DNA of 64,000 nt from Devosia neptuniae (GTDB lineage: Bacteria; Pseudomonadota; Alphaproteobacteria; Rhizobiales; Devosiaceae), in NCBI RefSeq assembly GCF_025452235.1, contig NZ_CP104964.1:310001-374000 (forward strand). The letters are read 5' to 3'. Shown one piece after another: positions 35,503 through 45,026 of the stretch. Each line of letters begins with the position of its first letter. Within the stretch, counting starts at the first letter, position 1. The notes under the pieces are model-generated. The model had not been told where the DNA came from. It saw only the letters and a program-made list of their open reading frames with translations, and ran no database searches. The position numbers and the translations under genes are program-made.

Positions 35503-36355
35503 TCGTTGCCGAGAGGGGCAGCCTGAGCTGGTCTGGTCAGAAGGCAGCGAGCAGCGACACACACCCCGCGCCCCCTCGGCAGAGAAGATCGCCGCCACAA
35601 TGGTCCTCGCCCAAGCTGTTGATGTTCCTTGCCGATGGTCCGGGCAGCTTTGTTTTCGCGCCAGCCCCGCGACGATATCCGGATCTTCATATCCGCAATC
35701 TAGCCGTACTACGGGAAGCTCTTGATGGCGGTGAGCCCGACGGGCTAAGCGGGGTGACGTCACCGAATAGGGGCATGGAGCGCGAACCATCCCCCACGAC
35801 CGCTGCCGTGACGGCCGAAAGTGCTTCATTAGGGAGCGTCTGGTTCGGGGCCGGTTGCGGACCGGCAGCTTTCAGGAGCTGCAGGTCGGATAGTTGTCGT
35901 CCGCTTCAGATAGCTTCCGGCAACAGGCGGACTCCGGTCCGATTGAGAAAATCAAGGACGCTGCCGACGCCACGGTCGACATAGTCGATGAAGCCTCCTC
36001 TAGGCTTCCTGCATGCTCGGAAAACCTGCTGCTCCTCACCACGCCGCCACAGGTTGAGTATTACCGAGGCAGGGGTGTCTTTGTCAGGGACTGTTCGCCA
36101 TCTCGCCATTTGGACCCTTGCGCATCGTGAACATATTGGCAGCAGCGGAGCGCGTTATGACCGTGCGCCATAATTGTCTGCTGGCTTGGCCGAACAGAAC
36201 GGAGGCCAAAATTTGCCGGCGGCCGCACAAGGGCGTTCCGCAGTTGAACAGAAGTGCTGCCCACCTGCGGTCATGCGCCACCAGTGGGTACTAACACCCT
36301 GCCGCAATGGCAGGAAACGGAAACAGACATCGCGGGCCTCCGTCGGCAAAACTCG
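35503..36355. other. Gene-poor stretch without a recognisable gene
   Basis: About 850 bases after the Cys-rich protein gene. Several short frames are open on both strands but none has a ribosome site, a family resemblance or consistent codon use. It may hold decayed sequence. I see no terminal inverted repeats or transposase remains. Confidence 0.5.
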
Positions 36356-36706
36356 CTATTTCTGAACGACGCAAAAGCGGTTGCCATCGGGGTCTGCGAG
36401 TACGACAAAGTCGGCATCGGGTGGATAGTCTCGGGCAACCCTGGTGGCACCAAGTTTCAGAAGACGATCAACCTCCCGCGCTGGATCATCAGCGTAAAGG
36501 TCTAGATGGTGCCGGGGACGGTGACCAGTTGCTCGCTCATCTGCCTTGTCAATTGCGACCTGCACACCTTCACCGCTAATCGGAACCAGAACCGCCCAAT
36601 CAATATCGGGCTTCTCACGAGGCTTGTAGTTGAGCGCGGCGCACCAGAATGCAATGGCCCTGGATACATCCTCCACTCCCCAGACAATCGAGGCAACTCG
36701 GAGCAT
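36356..36706 (-). CDS. Glyoxalase/bleomycin-resistance (VOC) family protein
   Basis: Protein of 116 residues from the ATG at 36706, chosen because GGGAGAG lies directly upstream; an ATG five codons earlier is the alternative. It has the vicinal-oxygen-chelate pattern: MLRVASIVWGVEDVSRAIAFWCAALNY, a middle strand VQVAIDKAD, then HHLDLYADD and VVLADPDGNRFCVVQ, with His and Glu/Asp-type metal positions partly replaced. Members act as lyases, isomerases or drug-binding resistance proteins. Substrate unknown; neighbours give no clue. Confidence 0.85.
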   Translation of the reverse strand: MLRVASIVWGVEDVSRAIAFWCAALNYKPREKPDIDWAVLVPISGEGVQVAIDKADERATGHRPRHHLDLYADDPAREVDRLLKLGATRVARDYPPDADFVVLADPDGNRFCVVQK

Positions 36707-36899
36707 TTTGCGCTCTCCCATAGGACTACGTCTTTGGGATAACGGTTTGCCTCGCAACCCGTTTCAGATCTTCCGGTCGAACAGGCAAAATACGGACGGA
36801 ACTCTGACTTGCAAAAGTGGCCAGGTGTTAGCTTGTCAAAAACCAAGGATGGTGGGATCCAAATGGACAACTTTCTCAGCCGAATTGAGTTGGACTGGT

Positions 36900-37133
36900 A
36901 TGCGCAAGCCCGTTCTATCCACGCAACGAGACGAGCTATTCGAACTCTACTCCGAGCTGCATCTTGCCTGCGGCCGCGCGGCCGCTACGTTGCGGCTAGC
37001 AGAACGCTGGGATGCTCCCGAGAATGAGTTGCTGGCTAGGTTCGAACGTGAGGAAGATCGCGCTGAAGCTATCTGGAGGCGGATCGTGTGCCTGCGCGAC
37101 AATGCGGATCTGGAGCCGGGGGAGAGCCCATGA
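36900..37133 (+). CDS. Small hypothetical helical protein, first gene of a two-gene unit
   Basis: Protein of 77 residues (ATG at 36900), strongly helical and charged (DELFELYSELHLACG, NELLARFEREEDRAEAIWRRI). Its stop overlaps the ATG of the next gene (ATGA), a sign of real translation. A longer open frame upstream has no coding character. Family not recognised. Confidence 0.6.
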   Translation: MRKPVLSTQRDELFELYSELHLACGRAAATLRLAERWDAPENELLARFEREEDRAEAIWRRIVCLRDNADLEPGESP

Positions 37134-37435
37134 ACGTCGTCGAAGTTTTTCTGCCACTCGACACTGGCCGCGGTGAGCCGATACCGCTTGAGACCATAGA
37201 AGGGTTGGTCGCTGGTCTAAGCGATCGCTTCGGCGGTGCTACCGCCTATACCCGCGAGCCCGCTCTTGGATTGTGGAGGCGGGCGACAACTATCGAGCGA
37301 GATCGCATTATCGTGGTCGAGGTCATGGTCGAGCAACTCGATGAGCAGTGGTGGAGCGATTACCGCCAACGGCTTGAACGCGAATTTTCCCAGGAACGCG
37401 TCCTGATACGGGCAACGGTATGCCGGACGATTTGA
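37130..37435 (+). CDS. Conserved hypothetical protein, second gene of a two-gene unit
   Basis: Protein of 101 residues beginning MNVVEVFLPL. It has an alternating strand/helix layout: the strand VVEVFLPL, the helix LETIEGLVAGLSDRFGG, the strand RIIVVEVMVEQLD and the helix WWSDYRQRLEREFSQ before the last strand VLIRATVC. I believe similar uncharacterised proteins occur widely in Proteobacteria; the fold looks like a ferredoxin-type alpha/beta sandwich (inference). Coupled to the preceding gene by a 4-base overlap. Confidence 0.7.
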   Translation: MNVVEVFLPLDTGRGEPIPLETIEGLVAGLSDRFGGATAYTREPALGLWRRATTIERDRIIVVEVMVEQLDEQWWSDYRQRLEREFSQERVLIRATVCRTI

Positions 37436-37883
37436 TGGAGAGTCTTAATCATACCGACCACGGGCGGAACTAGCTGGACCGGATCAAGGACCGATTTGGG
37501 CTGCCCCCGCACCTTTCGCATGTCCACAAAACCCGCATTTCATTCGGCCATCCGGGCTGAGGGAGAATGACACCCGGCCTCTCGGATGAGTCGGCCATAC
37601 TCACCCAGGTGATTTTCAACAAACGTTCTCAAAGAAAAAGTAGCCGGGGTCGGCGACTAGCGTGGCGACATACCCCAATTGCAGCTTTCACAAATGTCAA
37701 AAGCTCAATCCGTTCAAAAGGGGCGTACCCTCAGCGGCTCGGGCAATCAGTGGCGCATATTCCTACACACCGCGGGGCTTGCGTGTTTGAGGTTGCAGCT
37801 AACGAATTGGATTCGCTTACTATCGGCAACGAAGATCGGCGGCCCGCGTTGAGTCGTGCGCGATAGGCGCTTTGGAGACTACT
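37436..37883. other. Intergenic stretch, no gene recognised
   Basis: About 450 bases upstream of a small membrane-protein gene. Frames here are short and lack ribosome sites. No repeat or structured element stood out. Confidence 0.45.
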
Positions 37884-38051
37884 GTGGGCACTTCCGTTCT
37901 AATCAGCATCCTGATCACCTTCTTGGTGATCGTCCTCGTTCTCTGGCTGGTTCAGCGCCTGCCCATCGAGGCGCGCATCCGCCAGATATTGCAGATCGTG
38001 ATCATTGTGATCGGGATAATCTCACTGCTGAAGTACCTGGCGATATTCTAG
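37884..38051 (+). CDS. Small inner-membrane protein (Thivi_2564-like)
   Basis: A 55-residue protein started by GTG at 37884 with GGAG seven bases upstream. Two hydrophobic helices (ISILITFLVIVLVLWLV and LQIVIIVIGIISLLKYL) flank a short basic turn containing RLPIEARIRQ. Size, helix-turn-helix membrane layout and the basic turn match the family of small membrane proteins named after Thivi_2564, whose function is unknown. Confidence 0.75.
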   Translation: MGTSVLISILITFLVIVLVLWLVQRLPIEARIRQILQIVIIVIGIISLLKYLAIF

Positions 38052-38365
38052 CCTCTTGCGACCTCAGCTTCTCCATCACATTCGTTGACGGGGAGCTGAG
38101 GTCGTTGATTTCATATGTGGGGCTGCCAGGGCGAGCGACACAGCTTCGTGTCCCGTCGGAGACTTGCAGCCGGCCTTGAGGGAGGCGTCAAAAGGCTACC
38201 GGCGGACAGCGCCACTTTTGGCGTCAACTTTCCGGGTGAAGGCGTTATTGCGCCGGAGTTTGGGCGCGTAAAGCCACCCACTGATCTGTTCGATCGCGCT
38301 GGCTCGCCTTGGTGACATTTCGATACGGCCCGCAGAGCTGGGCAGCCTGGTTCGCGCCCATTGAG

Positions 38366-38548
38366 CTACTTTGTCTGACCTTTGCGCCCTTGCGCATCGA
38401 ACTCGTCCACTTGCCGATTGATGTCGTCAAGTAGCCGCCTCGCCGATTTGTTTCGAATGGGCGTGTCAACCACCAGCGCCAGGCCAAGCGCCGTGGCCTC
38501 CAGGCGCGCGTGAACGGGCATTTGTGGATGATCAGGAACGCGGCTCAT
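38366..38548 (-). CDS. Small hypothetical protein
   Basis: About 60 residues from the ATG at 38548; a longer frame to 38722 looks non-coding. The sequence is compact and balanced (ARLEATALGLALVVDTPIRN, RRLLDDINRQVDEFDAQG), consistent with a small two-helix protein. No clear ribosome site and no known family. The flanks 38052-38365 and 38549-39092 hold nothing I can support. Confidence 0.4.
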   Translation of the reverse strand: MSRVPDHPQMPVHARLEATALGLALVVDTPIRNKSARRLLDDINRQVDEFDAQGRKGQTK

Positions 38549-39134
38549 AGCTACATCATAGCGCGAGGCCGGGGCGAAAGAACAGGGGGCGGGAGGGCAA
38601 CGTTTCCGCCGCAGGAACGATGCCCTCCCTGTCACCTGCAGCATCTTGGGCTGCGCAGGGATCCGGTTTTGCGGCCTCTGCGCGACAGAAGAGGCCCAGA
38701 CCCAAGGCAATATAGCGAGCAATATGCGAGTCTCTCGAACACCGCGTCCCCCGATCCACAGGGTGCGGTGGGCATGGTTTACGAGTTCTTATCTCCGGCC
38801 AAACCTGTGATGTGAATTGTCAGAGATGGTTCGTTTGCGGACTTGTCAGAATGGCCGACAGCCTCAGTCTCTCGCCGCACAGCAACGTGCTGGGCATCCA
38901 GGTCATGGCGCCCGCGACTGTGCCGCATGCGAGAATGCCCGTTTGGGCTTCGGAGAGCGAATATTAGCCCCAATGGTGAGAATTTGGTCGGCCCATCATA
39001 AGGCCAGCGCATAATAGAATGCCTCGTTTGTATTTGACCTTTATGTGACGGATTTTCCAAGATGACCGCCTAGATGAGCTGTCCCGGTAAGGGTGTCAGC
39101 AAAGCGGGGGGCACATATAATCGTGCAATTGGGG

Positions 39135-39590
39135 ATGTCATCAGGCCTTAGAACGAGCTCTAATTTCTGGGCGGCGTTGTTGTTTCTTGTCATGGGCGTC
39201 GCTGGCGCGATCCTGGCGACACGCTATGATTTGGGCCAATTGCGCCGCCTCGGTCCGGGGGCTTTTCCCTTTGCAGTCGCGCTCCTTCTGGCGCTGATCG
39301 GGCTATGCCTCTTGCTTAAATCCCTGCGGGATCATGGCCCCGACATACTGGGTGTCGAGGTCGCCAGTCTGCTGGCCATCGGCGGCGCGCTACTGATCGC
39401 CGGGTTGACGGTGCGCTCGCTGGGCATTGTCGTTGCCGTCCCGGCGGCCGTGGTGGTGAGCAGTCTCGCCGCCGGCGGATTCAAGCCGCTGCGAATAGCC
39501 GCAATGGCGGTGGGGCTGACGCTGTTCTGCTATCTCGTGTTCATTTTGGGGCTTGGTATTCAATTGCCCGTTTTTCCGGGGCAATTCTGA
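39135..39590 (+). CDS. tctB: Tripartite tricarboxylate transporter small membrane subunit, TctB family
   Basis: Small membrane subunit (about 151 residues from the ATG at 39135; an upstream in-frame GTG at 39093 would add 14). Four hydrophobic helices with the TctB features: FWAALLFLVMGVAGA, RYDLGQLRRLGPGAFPF (the conserved GPGxFP motif), and a final pair of helices. It precedes the large TctA subunit with a one-base TGATG overlap and belongs to a TctB-TctA-DUF4392-TctC operon. Confidence 0.9.
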   Translation: MSSGLRTSSNFWAALLFLVMGVAGAILATRYDLGQLRRLGPGAFPFAVALLLALIGLCLLLKSLRDHGPDILGVEVASLLAIGGALLIAGLTVRSLGIVVAVPAAVVVSSLAAGGFKPLRIAAMAVGLTLFCYLVFILGLGIQLPVFPGQF

Positions 39591-41092
39591 TGGATCTGTT
39601 TTCCAACCTTGCCACGGGTTTCAATGTTGCCCTGACGGTCCAGAATATCGGCTTCTGCTTCATCGGCGTCTTGTTGGGCACTGCCGTGGGCGTGTTACCG
39701 GGCCTTGGGCCGCTGGCGACCATCGCCATGTTGCTGCCGCTGACCTATTCGCTTGAACCGGTGACGGCCTTGATCATGCTGTCGGGCATCTATTATGGCG
39801 CCCAATACGGCGGCTCGACCACGGCAATCCTGGTCAATCTGCCGGGCGAATCCAGCTCGGTCGTGACCTGCATCGATGGCCACCAAATGGCGCGCAATGG
39901 GCGGGCAGGTTCGGCGCTGGCCATGGCGGCGCTCGGATCGTTCTTTGCCGGCACGATTGGCACTTTGCTGGTGGCCGCCTTTTCGCCCTATCTGTCCCGG
40001 CTTGCCCTTTCGTTTGGCCCCGCCGAGTATTTTTCGCTGATGGTCCTGGGTTTGATCGCGGCCGTGGTGCTGGCTTCGGGTGGACTGCTCAAGGCGGTTG
40101 GGATGATCCTGATCGGCATCCTGCTGGGCACTGTCGGCACCGACGTTAGCAGCGGCGTCATGCGCTTCACCTTTGGCTCGCTCGATCTGGTGGATGGGTT
40201 CGAGTTCGTTGCCGTCGCCATGGGCCTATTTGCCTTCGCTGATATCATCGCCAATGCCCGTGGCAGCAATACGCGGACGCTGATCACCGACACCGTGAAG
40301 GGCCTGTGGCCGAACCGGGAAGAGTTCCGCCTGGCCTGGCCGGCAGTGCTGCGCGGCACCGCACTTGGTTCCGTGCTGGGGCTGTTGCCGGGCGGTGGCG
40401 CGACCCTGTCGTCGTTTGCCTCCTACACGATCGAAAAGAAGATATCGAAGCACCCCGAAACGTTCGGCAAGGGCGCGCCCGCTGGTGTGGCGGCGCCTGA
40501 ATCGGCCAACAATGCGGGTGCGCAATCCTCGTTCATCCCGATGCTGACCCTGGGCATCCCGAGTAATGGCGTGATGGCGATGATGATCGGCGCCATGATG
40601 ATCCACGACATCGTGCCGGGCCCTGAAGTGATGACCAGCAACGCGCCGCTATTCTGGGGCCTAATTGCCTCGATGTGGATCGGCAATTTGATGCTGGTGA
40701 TCTTCAACCTGCCGATGATCGGTATCTGGGTTCGCCTGCTGCGCATTCCCTATGCGATCCTTTATCCAGCCATCCTGATCTTCTCCACGATCGGGCTCTA
40801 TTCGATCGCGAACAGCACGTCGGCGATCATTATGGGCGCTGGATTCGCGCTGTTCGGCTATCTGCTCAATCGCCTTAAATGCGAGCCGGCGCCGCTGCTG
40901 CTGGGCTTCATTCTCGGTCCGATGATGGAAGAATATCTGCGCCGGGCCATGCTGCTGTCGCGCGGCGATCCGGCTGTGTTCGTCACCCGCCCGCTCTCGG
41001 CCGTGCTGCTGGCCGCCGCGGTGATCCTGCTCGTAACCATTGTGTCGCCGATGGTGCGCAAGAAGCGCGAGGAGGTGTTCGCCGAAGACTGA
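39590..41092 (+). CDS. tctA: Tripartite tricarboxylate transporter large permease, TctA family
   Basis: Large membrane permease of 500 residues with about eleven helices. Family motifs are visible: VGVLPGLGPLATIAMLLP near residue 40, YYGAQYGGSTTAILVNLPGE near 65, the mirrored GLLPGGGATLSSF near 265 and ITLGIP-like LTLGIPSNGVMAMM near 320. It forms the proton- or sodium-coupled import channel with TctB, taking substrate from the periplasmic TctC-type protein at 42208. Confidence 0.95.
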   Translation: MDLFSNLATGFNVALTVQNIGFCFIGVLLGTAVGVLPGLGPLATIAMLLPLTYSLEPVTALIMLSGIYYGAQYGGSTTAILVNLPGESSSVVTCIDGHQMARNGRAGSALAMAALGSFFAGTIGTLLVAAFSPYLSRLALSFGPAEYFSLMVLGLIAAVVLASGGLLKAVGMILIGILLGTVGTDVSSGVMRFTFGSLDLVDGFEFVAVAMGLFAFADIIANARGSNTRTLITDTVKGLWPNREEFRLAWPAVLRGTALGSVLGLLPGGGATLSSFASYTIEKKISKHPETFGKGAPAGVAAPESANNAGAQSSFIPMLTLGIPSNGVMAMMIGAMMIHDIVPGPEVMTSNAPLFWGLIASMWIGNLMLVIFNLPMIGIWVRLLRIPYAILYPAILIFSTIGLYSIANSTSAIIMGAGFALFGYLLNRLKCEPAPLLLGFILGPMMEEYLRRAMLLSRGDPAVFVTRPLSAVLLAAAVILLVTIVSPMVRKKREEVFAED

Positions 41093-41167
41093 GACGCCGC
41101 CGCTTCCCAAATAATCGCGCGCAATCTGCCAGACCGGCTTGCTGCTGCCTAACTGATCAAGGTCAAA

Positions 41168-42208
41168 ATGCCAGACATTATGGGTGAATATGTCGACAGG
41201 CTCGTCACTGTCGAAATGAGAAACCGTGGGATGAATCACGGTATCATCAAGCAAATCTACGACGCTGCACGCGCCGAGGGTGGCGGACGTCCACTGAGTG
41301 CCCAGGCTGCCGAGGCGCTGGTGAACACGGTCAAACCGGGCGACGTGGTCTTTATCGTGACCGGTGCTGGTTATGCGCCCGAAGTGCCCAATGGCGAGAG
41401 CGATGGTCCTCCCGGCGCCGCGTCCCTAGCACGCGCCATCTATTGGGGTCTCAAGGCCATCCCCGTCTTCGTGACCGAAGAGTGCCACGCTCCGCCGGTC
41501 GTCGCCTCGGCCAAGGCCGCCGCCGTCATGGTGCGTGAATTTGATCTGGCCAAGAACCGCCGCATGGGCGGGGCTTTGATAACCGCGCCGACCGATCGCA
41601 ACCAGACTAAGGCCTGGGCCGAACAGATCGTTGAGGAATATCAGCCCAAGGCAGTGATCTCGATCGAGCGGCTTGGACCCAATGATCAGGGCATCGTGCA
41701 TGGCTCGACCGGCGTTGCTAAGGAATGCGTCGATCTGGGTCACGTGTTTGTCGAAGCCAAGAAGCGCAAAATCCTCACCGTCGGCATCGGCGACAACGGC
41801 AATGAAATTGGCTTTGGCCGCATCTATGATTTTATGCGCGATTTCCACCCTTATGGGCGCGAGACCCAGTATCCGGGCGGTACCGGCGTGATCACGGTGA
41901 TCGCCACCGATTATTTCCTGCCGGCCTCGGTCTCGAACTGGGGTGCTTATGGCATTGCGGCGATGATCGCCTTCTTCCTCAAGAATCAGGATCTCATCCA
42001 GACCCCAGAGATGGAGCGCAAGATCCTTGAAGCCTGCCTTGATGCCGGTGGCTGGGAGATGCGCTATTGCACATCCCGCTTCATCGTCGACGGCACGGCA
42101 GGGGAAAGCTCGATGTCGATCGTGCAATTGCTGCGCGACATGCTCCGGCTCAACATCGCGGAACCGGACCGCGGCCTCTCCCATGGTAAGATGAAGGAAC
42201 AAGCCTGA
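41168..42208 (+). CDS. DUF4392 / D-glutamate cyclase-like protein
   Basis: Cytosolic protein of 346 residues resembling the C-terminal domain of D-glutamate cyclase (DUF4392), which interconverts D-glutamate and 5-oxo-D-proline. Signature segments are FIVTGAGYAP near 60, ERLGPNDQGIVHGSTG near 180 and the GIGDNGNEIGFGRI motif near 215. AAGG precedes the ATG by seven bases. Its position between TctA and TctC, with a one-base overlap to the latter, implies that the imported compound is its substrate or a close relative. The exact reaction is an inference from the family. Confidence 0.85.
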   Translation: MPDIMGEYVDRLVTVEMRNRGMNHGIIKQIYDAARAEGGGRPLSAQAAEALVNTVKPGDVVFIVTGAGYAPEVPNGESDGPPGAASLARAIYWGLKAIPVFVTEECHAPPVVASAKAAAVMVREFDLAKNRRMGGALITAPTDRNQTKAWAEQIVEEYQPKAVISIERLGPNDQGIVHGSTGVAKECVDLGHVFVEAKKRKILTVGIGDNGNEIGFGRIYDFMRDFHPYGRETQYPGGTGVITVIATDYFLPASVSNWGAYGIAAMIAFFLKNQDLIQTPEMERKILEACLDAGGWEMRYCTSRFIVDGTAGESSMSIVQLLRDMLRLNIAEPDRGLSHGKMKEQA

Positions 42209-43188
42209 TGAAATCAGTTGCTAAGTGTCTGGCGGTCGTCGCCGCTTCGCTCGTTTCCTGCGCTCTGCCGGTCCTGGCGCAAGCACCCGATTACCCAAGC
42301 CGTGCCATTACCATTATTGTTCCTTATGCGCCGGGCGGGCAGGGGGATATCACTGCCCGCGTCATCGCCGAGCACCTTGCTCCGCTGCTTGGTCAGCCGG
42401 TGACGGTGGAGAACCGGGCCGGCGCCAATGGTGTGATCGGCATCGATGCCATCGCCCGTTCGGCGCCTGACGGCTACACGATCGGCGTCGTGGTCGCTTC
42501 GCACGCCCTGTCGCCAGCGCTGATGGAGAGCTTGCCCTATGACCCGGTGACAAGCTTTGCCCCGATCACCACGACGGCGCTGACACAGATGGTGATGGTG
42601 GGTAGCCCAACGCTGGAGGCCGACACGGTTGGGGAGTTCATTGCCTACGCCAAGGAACATCCGGGAGAACTTGCCTATAAGTCCGCCGGCCCGGGCAGCA
42701 ATTCGCACCTCTTTGGAGCCTGGTTCGCCGATGCTGCCGGGATCGAGATGATCCACGTTCCCTATAAGGGCAGTGGGGATTCCATGCCGGACCTGATGAG
42801 TGGTGTCGTGCAGATGGGCTTCGATACGCTGCCGGCCGTTCAGGGGCATATCGATAGCGGCCAACTCAAGCTGCTTGCTGTCGGCGGGCCAGATCGCTCG
42901 CCGCAATACCCCGATGTCGAGACCGTTGCCGAAGCTGGTATTGAAGGCTTTGCCGCTAATTCCTGGGGTATGGTGCTTGCCCCGGCCGGCACGCCGGATG
43001 CGATTGTGGATAAGCTCAACGAAAACATCGTTACCGTGCTGAACATGGAAGCGGTGACGGCGCGCTTTACGACCATGGGCGCCTCAGTAGTCGGCAATAC
43101 ACCGGCAGAGGCTGCCGCAATGCTGCAGTCCGAGGTCAACCTATACGGTGATCTGGTCAAGCGTCTGGCGATTGAGACCAATAACTGA
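42208..43188 (+). CDS. Tripartite transporter substrate-binding protein, Bug/TctC family
   Basis: Periplasmic carboxylate-binding protein of 326 residues. The signal peptide ends near VLAQ-A (about residue 25). Bug-family motifs: YPSRAITIIVPYAPGGQGD at the start of the mature part, VENRAGANGVIG, and the two-water ligand loops around YKSAGPGSNSHLFG and HVPYKGSGDSMPDL. Bug proteins bind dicarboxylates and amino acids such as Asp, Glu or nicotinate. The adjoining DUF4392 gene favours an acidic amino acid or pyroglutamate-like ligand. Confidence 0.93.
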   Translation: MKSVAKCLAVVAASLVSCALPVLAQAPDYPSRAITIIVPYAPGGQGDITARVIAEHLAPLLGQPVTVENRAGANGVIGIDAIARSAPDGYTIGVVVASHALSPALMESLPYDPVTSFAPITTTALTQMVMVGSPTLEADTVGEFIAYAKEHPGELAYKSAGPGSNSHLFGAWFADAAGIEMIHVPYKGSGDSMPDLMSGVVQMGFDTLPAVQGHIDSGQLKLLAVGGPDRSPQYPDVETVAEAGIEGFAANSWGMVLAPAGTPDAIVDKLNENIVTVLNMEAVTARFTTMGASVVGNTPAEAAAMLQSEVNLYGDLVKRLAIETNN

Positions 43189-43251
43189 CAGGCGACGGCA
43201 TTCATTGTGTGTAATGTGGCGGGGGGAACATCAAGTTCTCCCCGTTCTGCA

Positions 43252-44202
43252 ATGAAGTCGAAAATGAAGGCTAATCGTCCCCTTAACGAGCGGCAGCTGG
43301 AGGCGTTCCGGGCTGTGATGCTGACTGGCAGCATGACTGGTGCGGGCCGGTTGCTATCGGTGTCGCAGCCGGCGGTTACCCGCTTGATCAAGGACCTTGA
43401 GAGCGAACTCAAGTTGATCCTGTTCAGCCGCGAGGGCACCCATATTGCGCCCACTGCCGAGGGTAAGGCACTCTACCGCGAGGTCGAGCGGCATTTCGTC
43501 AGTACCGAGCGTATCCGCGAAGCTGCCTATGGCATCCGCGAATATAATGCGGGGCAGATCAAAGTCGCGGCCATCGTTTCGCTGTCCATGGCTTGCCTGC
43601 CCAAGGCGATCCAACGGTTTGCCGAAATCTACCCCAACATCGTCATCAGCGTGCATAGTGGGGCCTCGCACGACATTATTGATCTCGTCTCCAATGGCAG
43701 CATGGATGTCGGTTTTGTTGCTTTGCCGCCAGGGCGCAACGACCTGCGCAGTGAGCCGCTTTCGGCCTCCAAGGCGATTTGCCTCCTGCCCAAAGGGCAC
43801 CGGTTGGAGAAGCTGGCTGCAATCACGCCGAAGGATGTGGATGGTGAGGACTTTGTTGCCCTGGGCCCCGGCAGCCTCATGCGCCTCGAGCTAAATGCCC
43901 GCCTGCACCTGGCGGGCGCAAAGCCCAAAATCCGGATCGAGACGCTATTCTCGTTCTCGGTCGCAACCTATGTGAGCCGGGGTTTCGGCGTCGCGGTGGT
44001 AGATCCTCTCGCGGCAAGTTTCGTTGACCCCGAACTGGTCAGTGTGAGGGCGTTCTCCCCCGCCATTCCCTACCTGCTATCGACAGTTTTTCCGCCTGCC
44101 GAGGCACCCTCGGCTCCGCTGGAAGACTTCGTCAACATCATGCGGGTGGCCTATGAACAGGAATTGGCCAAGGCCGAGGAATTATGCCGATTTGGAAGGT
44201 AG
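43252..44202 (+). CDS. LysR-family transcriptional regulator
   Basis: Regulator of about 316 residues from the ATG at 43252. The winged HTH is at about residues 10-65 (GAGRLLSVSQPAVTRLIKDLE) and the LysR substrate-binding domain follows (IKVAAIVSLSMACLPKAIQRF, YVSRGFGVAVVDPL). It lies 63 bases after the TctC gene on the same strand, so it may be co-transcribed, with the Tct operon as its obvious target. An upstream GTG at 43207 is less likely. Confidence 0.9.
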   Translation: MKSKMKANRPLNERQLEAFRAVMLTGSMTGAGRLLSVSQPAVTRLIKDLESELKLILFSREGTHIAPTAEGKALYREVERHFVSTERIREAAYGIREYNAGQIKVAAIVSLSMACLPKAIQRFAEIYPNIVISVHSGASHDIIDLVSNGSMDVGFVALPPGRNDLRSEPLSASKAICLLPKGHRLEKLAAITPKDVDGEDFVALGPGSLMRLELNARLHLAGAKPKIRIETLFSFSVATYVSRGFGVAVVDPLAASFVDPELVSVRAFSPAIPYLLSTVFPPAEAPSAPLEDFVNIMRVAYEQELAKAEELCRFGR

Positions 44203-44477
44203 AGCGGCAAGGACTAAGCCCGGCACCCAGGCGCGATGGTCCATCCCGGCGACGGGGTTATTCTGCTGCTCCATGGTCGGCTGCTCGCACAGCGGGCGCC
44301 AAAGCCGCCGGTCTGCTCCCGACCCCATCTCTGCCGTTCGTGGCAGGATGCAAGGACGCTTGAAGCGGACCTTGTATGCCGGTGCGGTCTTGGATCATAC
44401 CTGTCGCTGATTTCGGGAATTTGCGACAACCTACTCATGGAGCATTTGGCAGAAATCAAATTGACGCGAGACGAAGC

Positions 44478-45026
44478 ATGCTTTTGAACCGACGCACCTT
44501 GCTCGCGATGGGAGTCCTTGGGATGACAGCTCCTCTGGCTGCTCGGGCAGCTATGTCTAAAGTTCTGTATGACGGCAATCTCTTGGCCGACTATTTCCAA
44601 ATATACCTGCGCGACGAAGCCCATCCTGAATTACCCGACGACTACACCGATGAAGCGATCTCCCGACGTCTCATGGCCGGGCCGTATGCGGTCATTCTCC
44701 ACACAGCGCGCAATATGACCGTGCCGATCCGCGTTGAATGGCACGACATACGACCCGCTCTCGATCTCAATGCTTACCAACACATTGTCGAGGCTCATTT
44801 CGATTGTCCCTCGGGCCAACTCGTGCTGGCTGGCCTGACAGACTACGATCCCACCGCTCTGCGACTTTCGGTGAAAGCAGGGCCGCTTGGCGTTCGTGCC
44901 AGCTTTTCCGGTCTCGACACGCTCAGTGAAGATGGTCTTGAAGGAGATGATCAATACGTAGTTCAGCTCTGGCCCGGAGCTGAACCGGAAGGCGTGCGTG
45001 TGTTGAAGGGATGGCCTGGCGAATAA
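44478..45026 (+). CDS. Tat-exported protein, possibly ComJ-like
   Basis: Protein of 182 residues from the ATG at 44478, with a twin-arginine signal (LLNRRTLLAMGVLGMTAPLAARA). The mature part has YTDEAISRRL, beta strands VPIRVEWHD and HIVEAHFDCPSG, and ends EGDDQYVVQLWPGAE. The TDEAI opening and the terminal D-Y-V/LWP pattern recall the ComJ (competence nuclease inhibitor) family, with bacterial homologues of about 130-150 residues, but this is a motif-level resemblance from memory. Export of such a protein would be unusual. A strong stem-loop starts at its stop codon. Confidence 0.7.
   Translation: MLLNRRTLLAMGVLGMTAPLAARAAMSKVLYDGNLLADYFQIYLRDEAHPELPDDYTDEAISRRLMAGPYAVILHTARNMTVPIRVEWHDIRPALDLNAYQHIVEAHFDCPSGQLVLAGLTDYDPTALRLSVKAGPLGVRASFSGLDTLSEDGLEGDDQYVVQLWPGAEPEGVRVLKGWPGE

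Noticed and set aside
35373..35984. Plus-strand open frame of 203 codons overlapping the end of the Cys-rich gene
   Set aside because: Out of frame with the real gene, no start signal, low-complexity arginine/proline/serine content typical of shadow frames.
36084..36281. Short minus-strand frames considered as transposase remains
   Set aside because: No match to any transposase motif I know, and no terminal inverted repeats or target duplication nearby.
41153..41166. FNR-box-like sequence before the DUF4392 gene
   Set aside because: TTGAC-CTTG-ATCAG on the reverse strand differs at two of ten key positions and covers the ribosome site inside an operon; likely chance.
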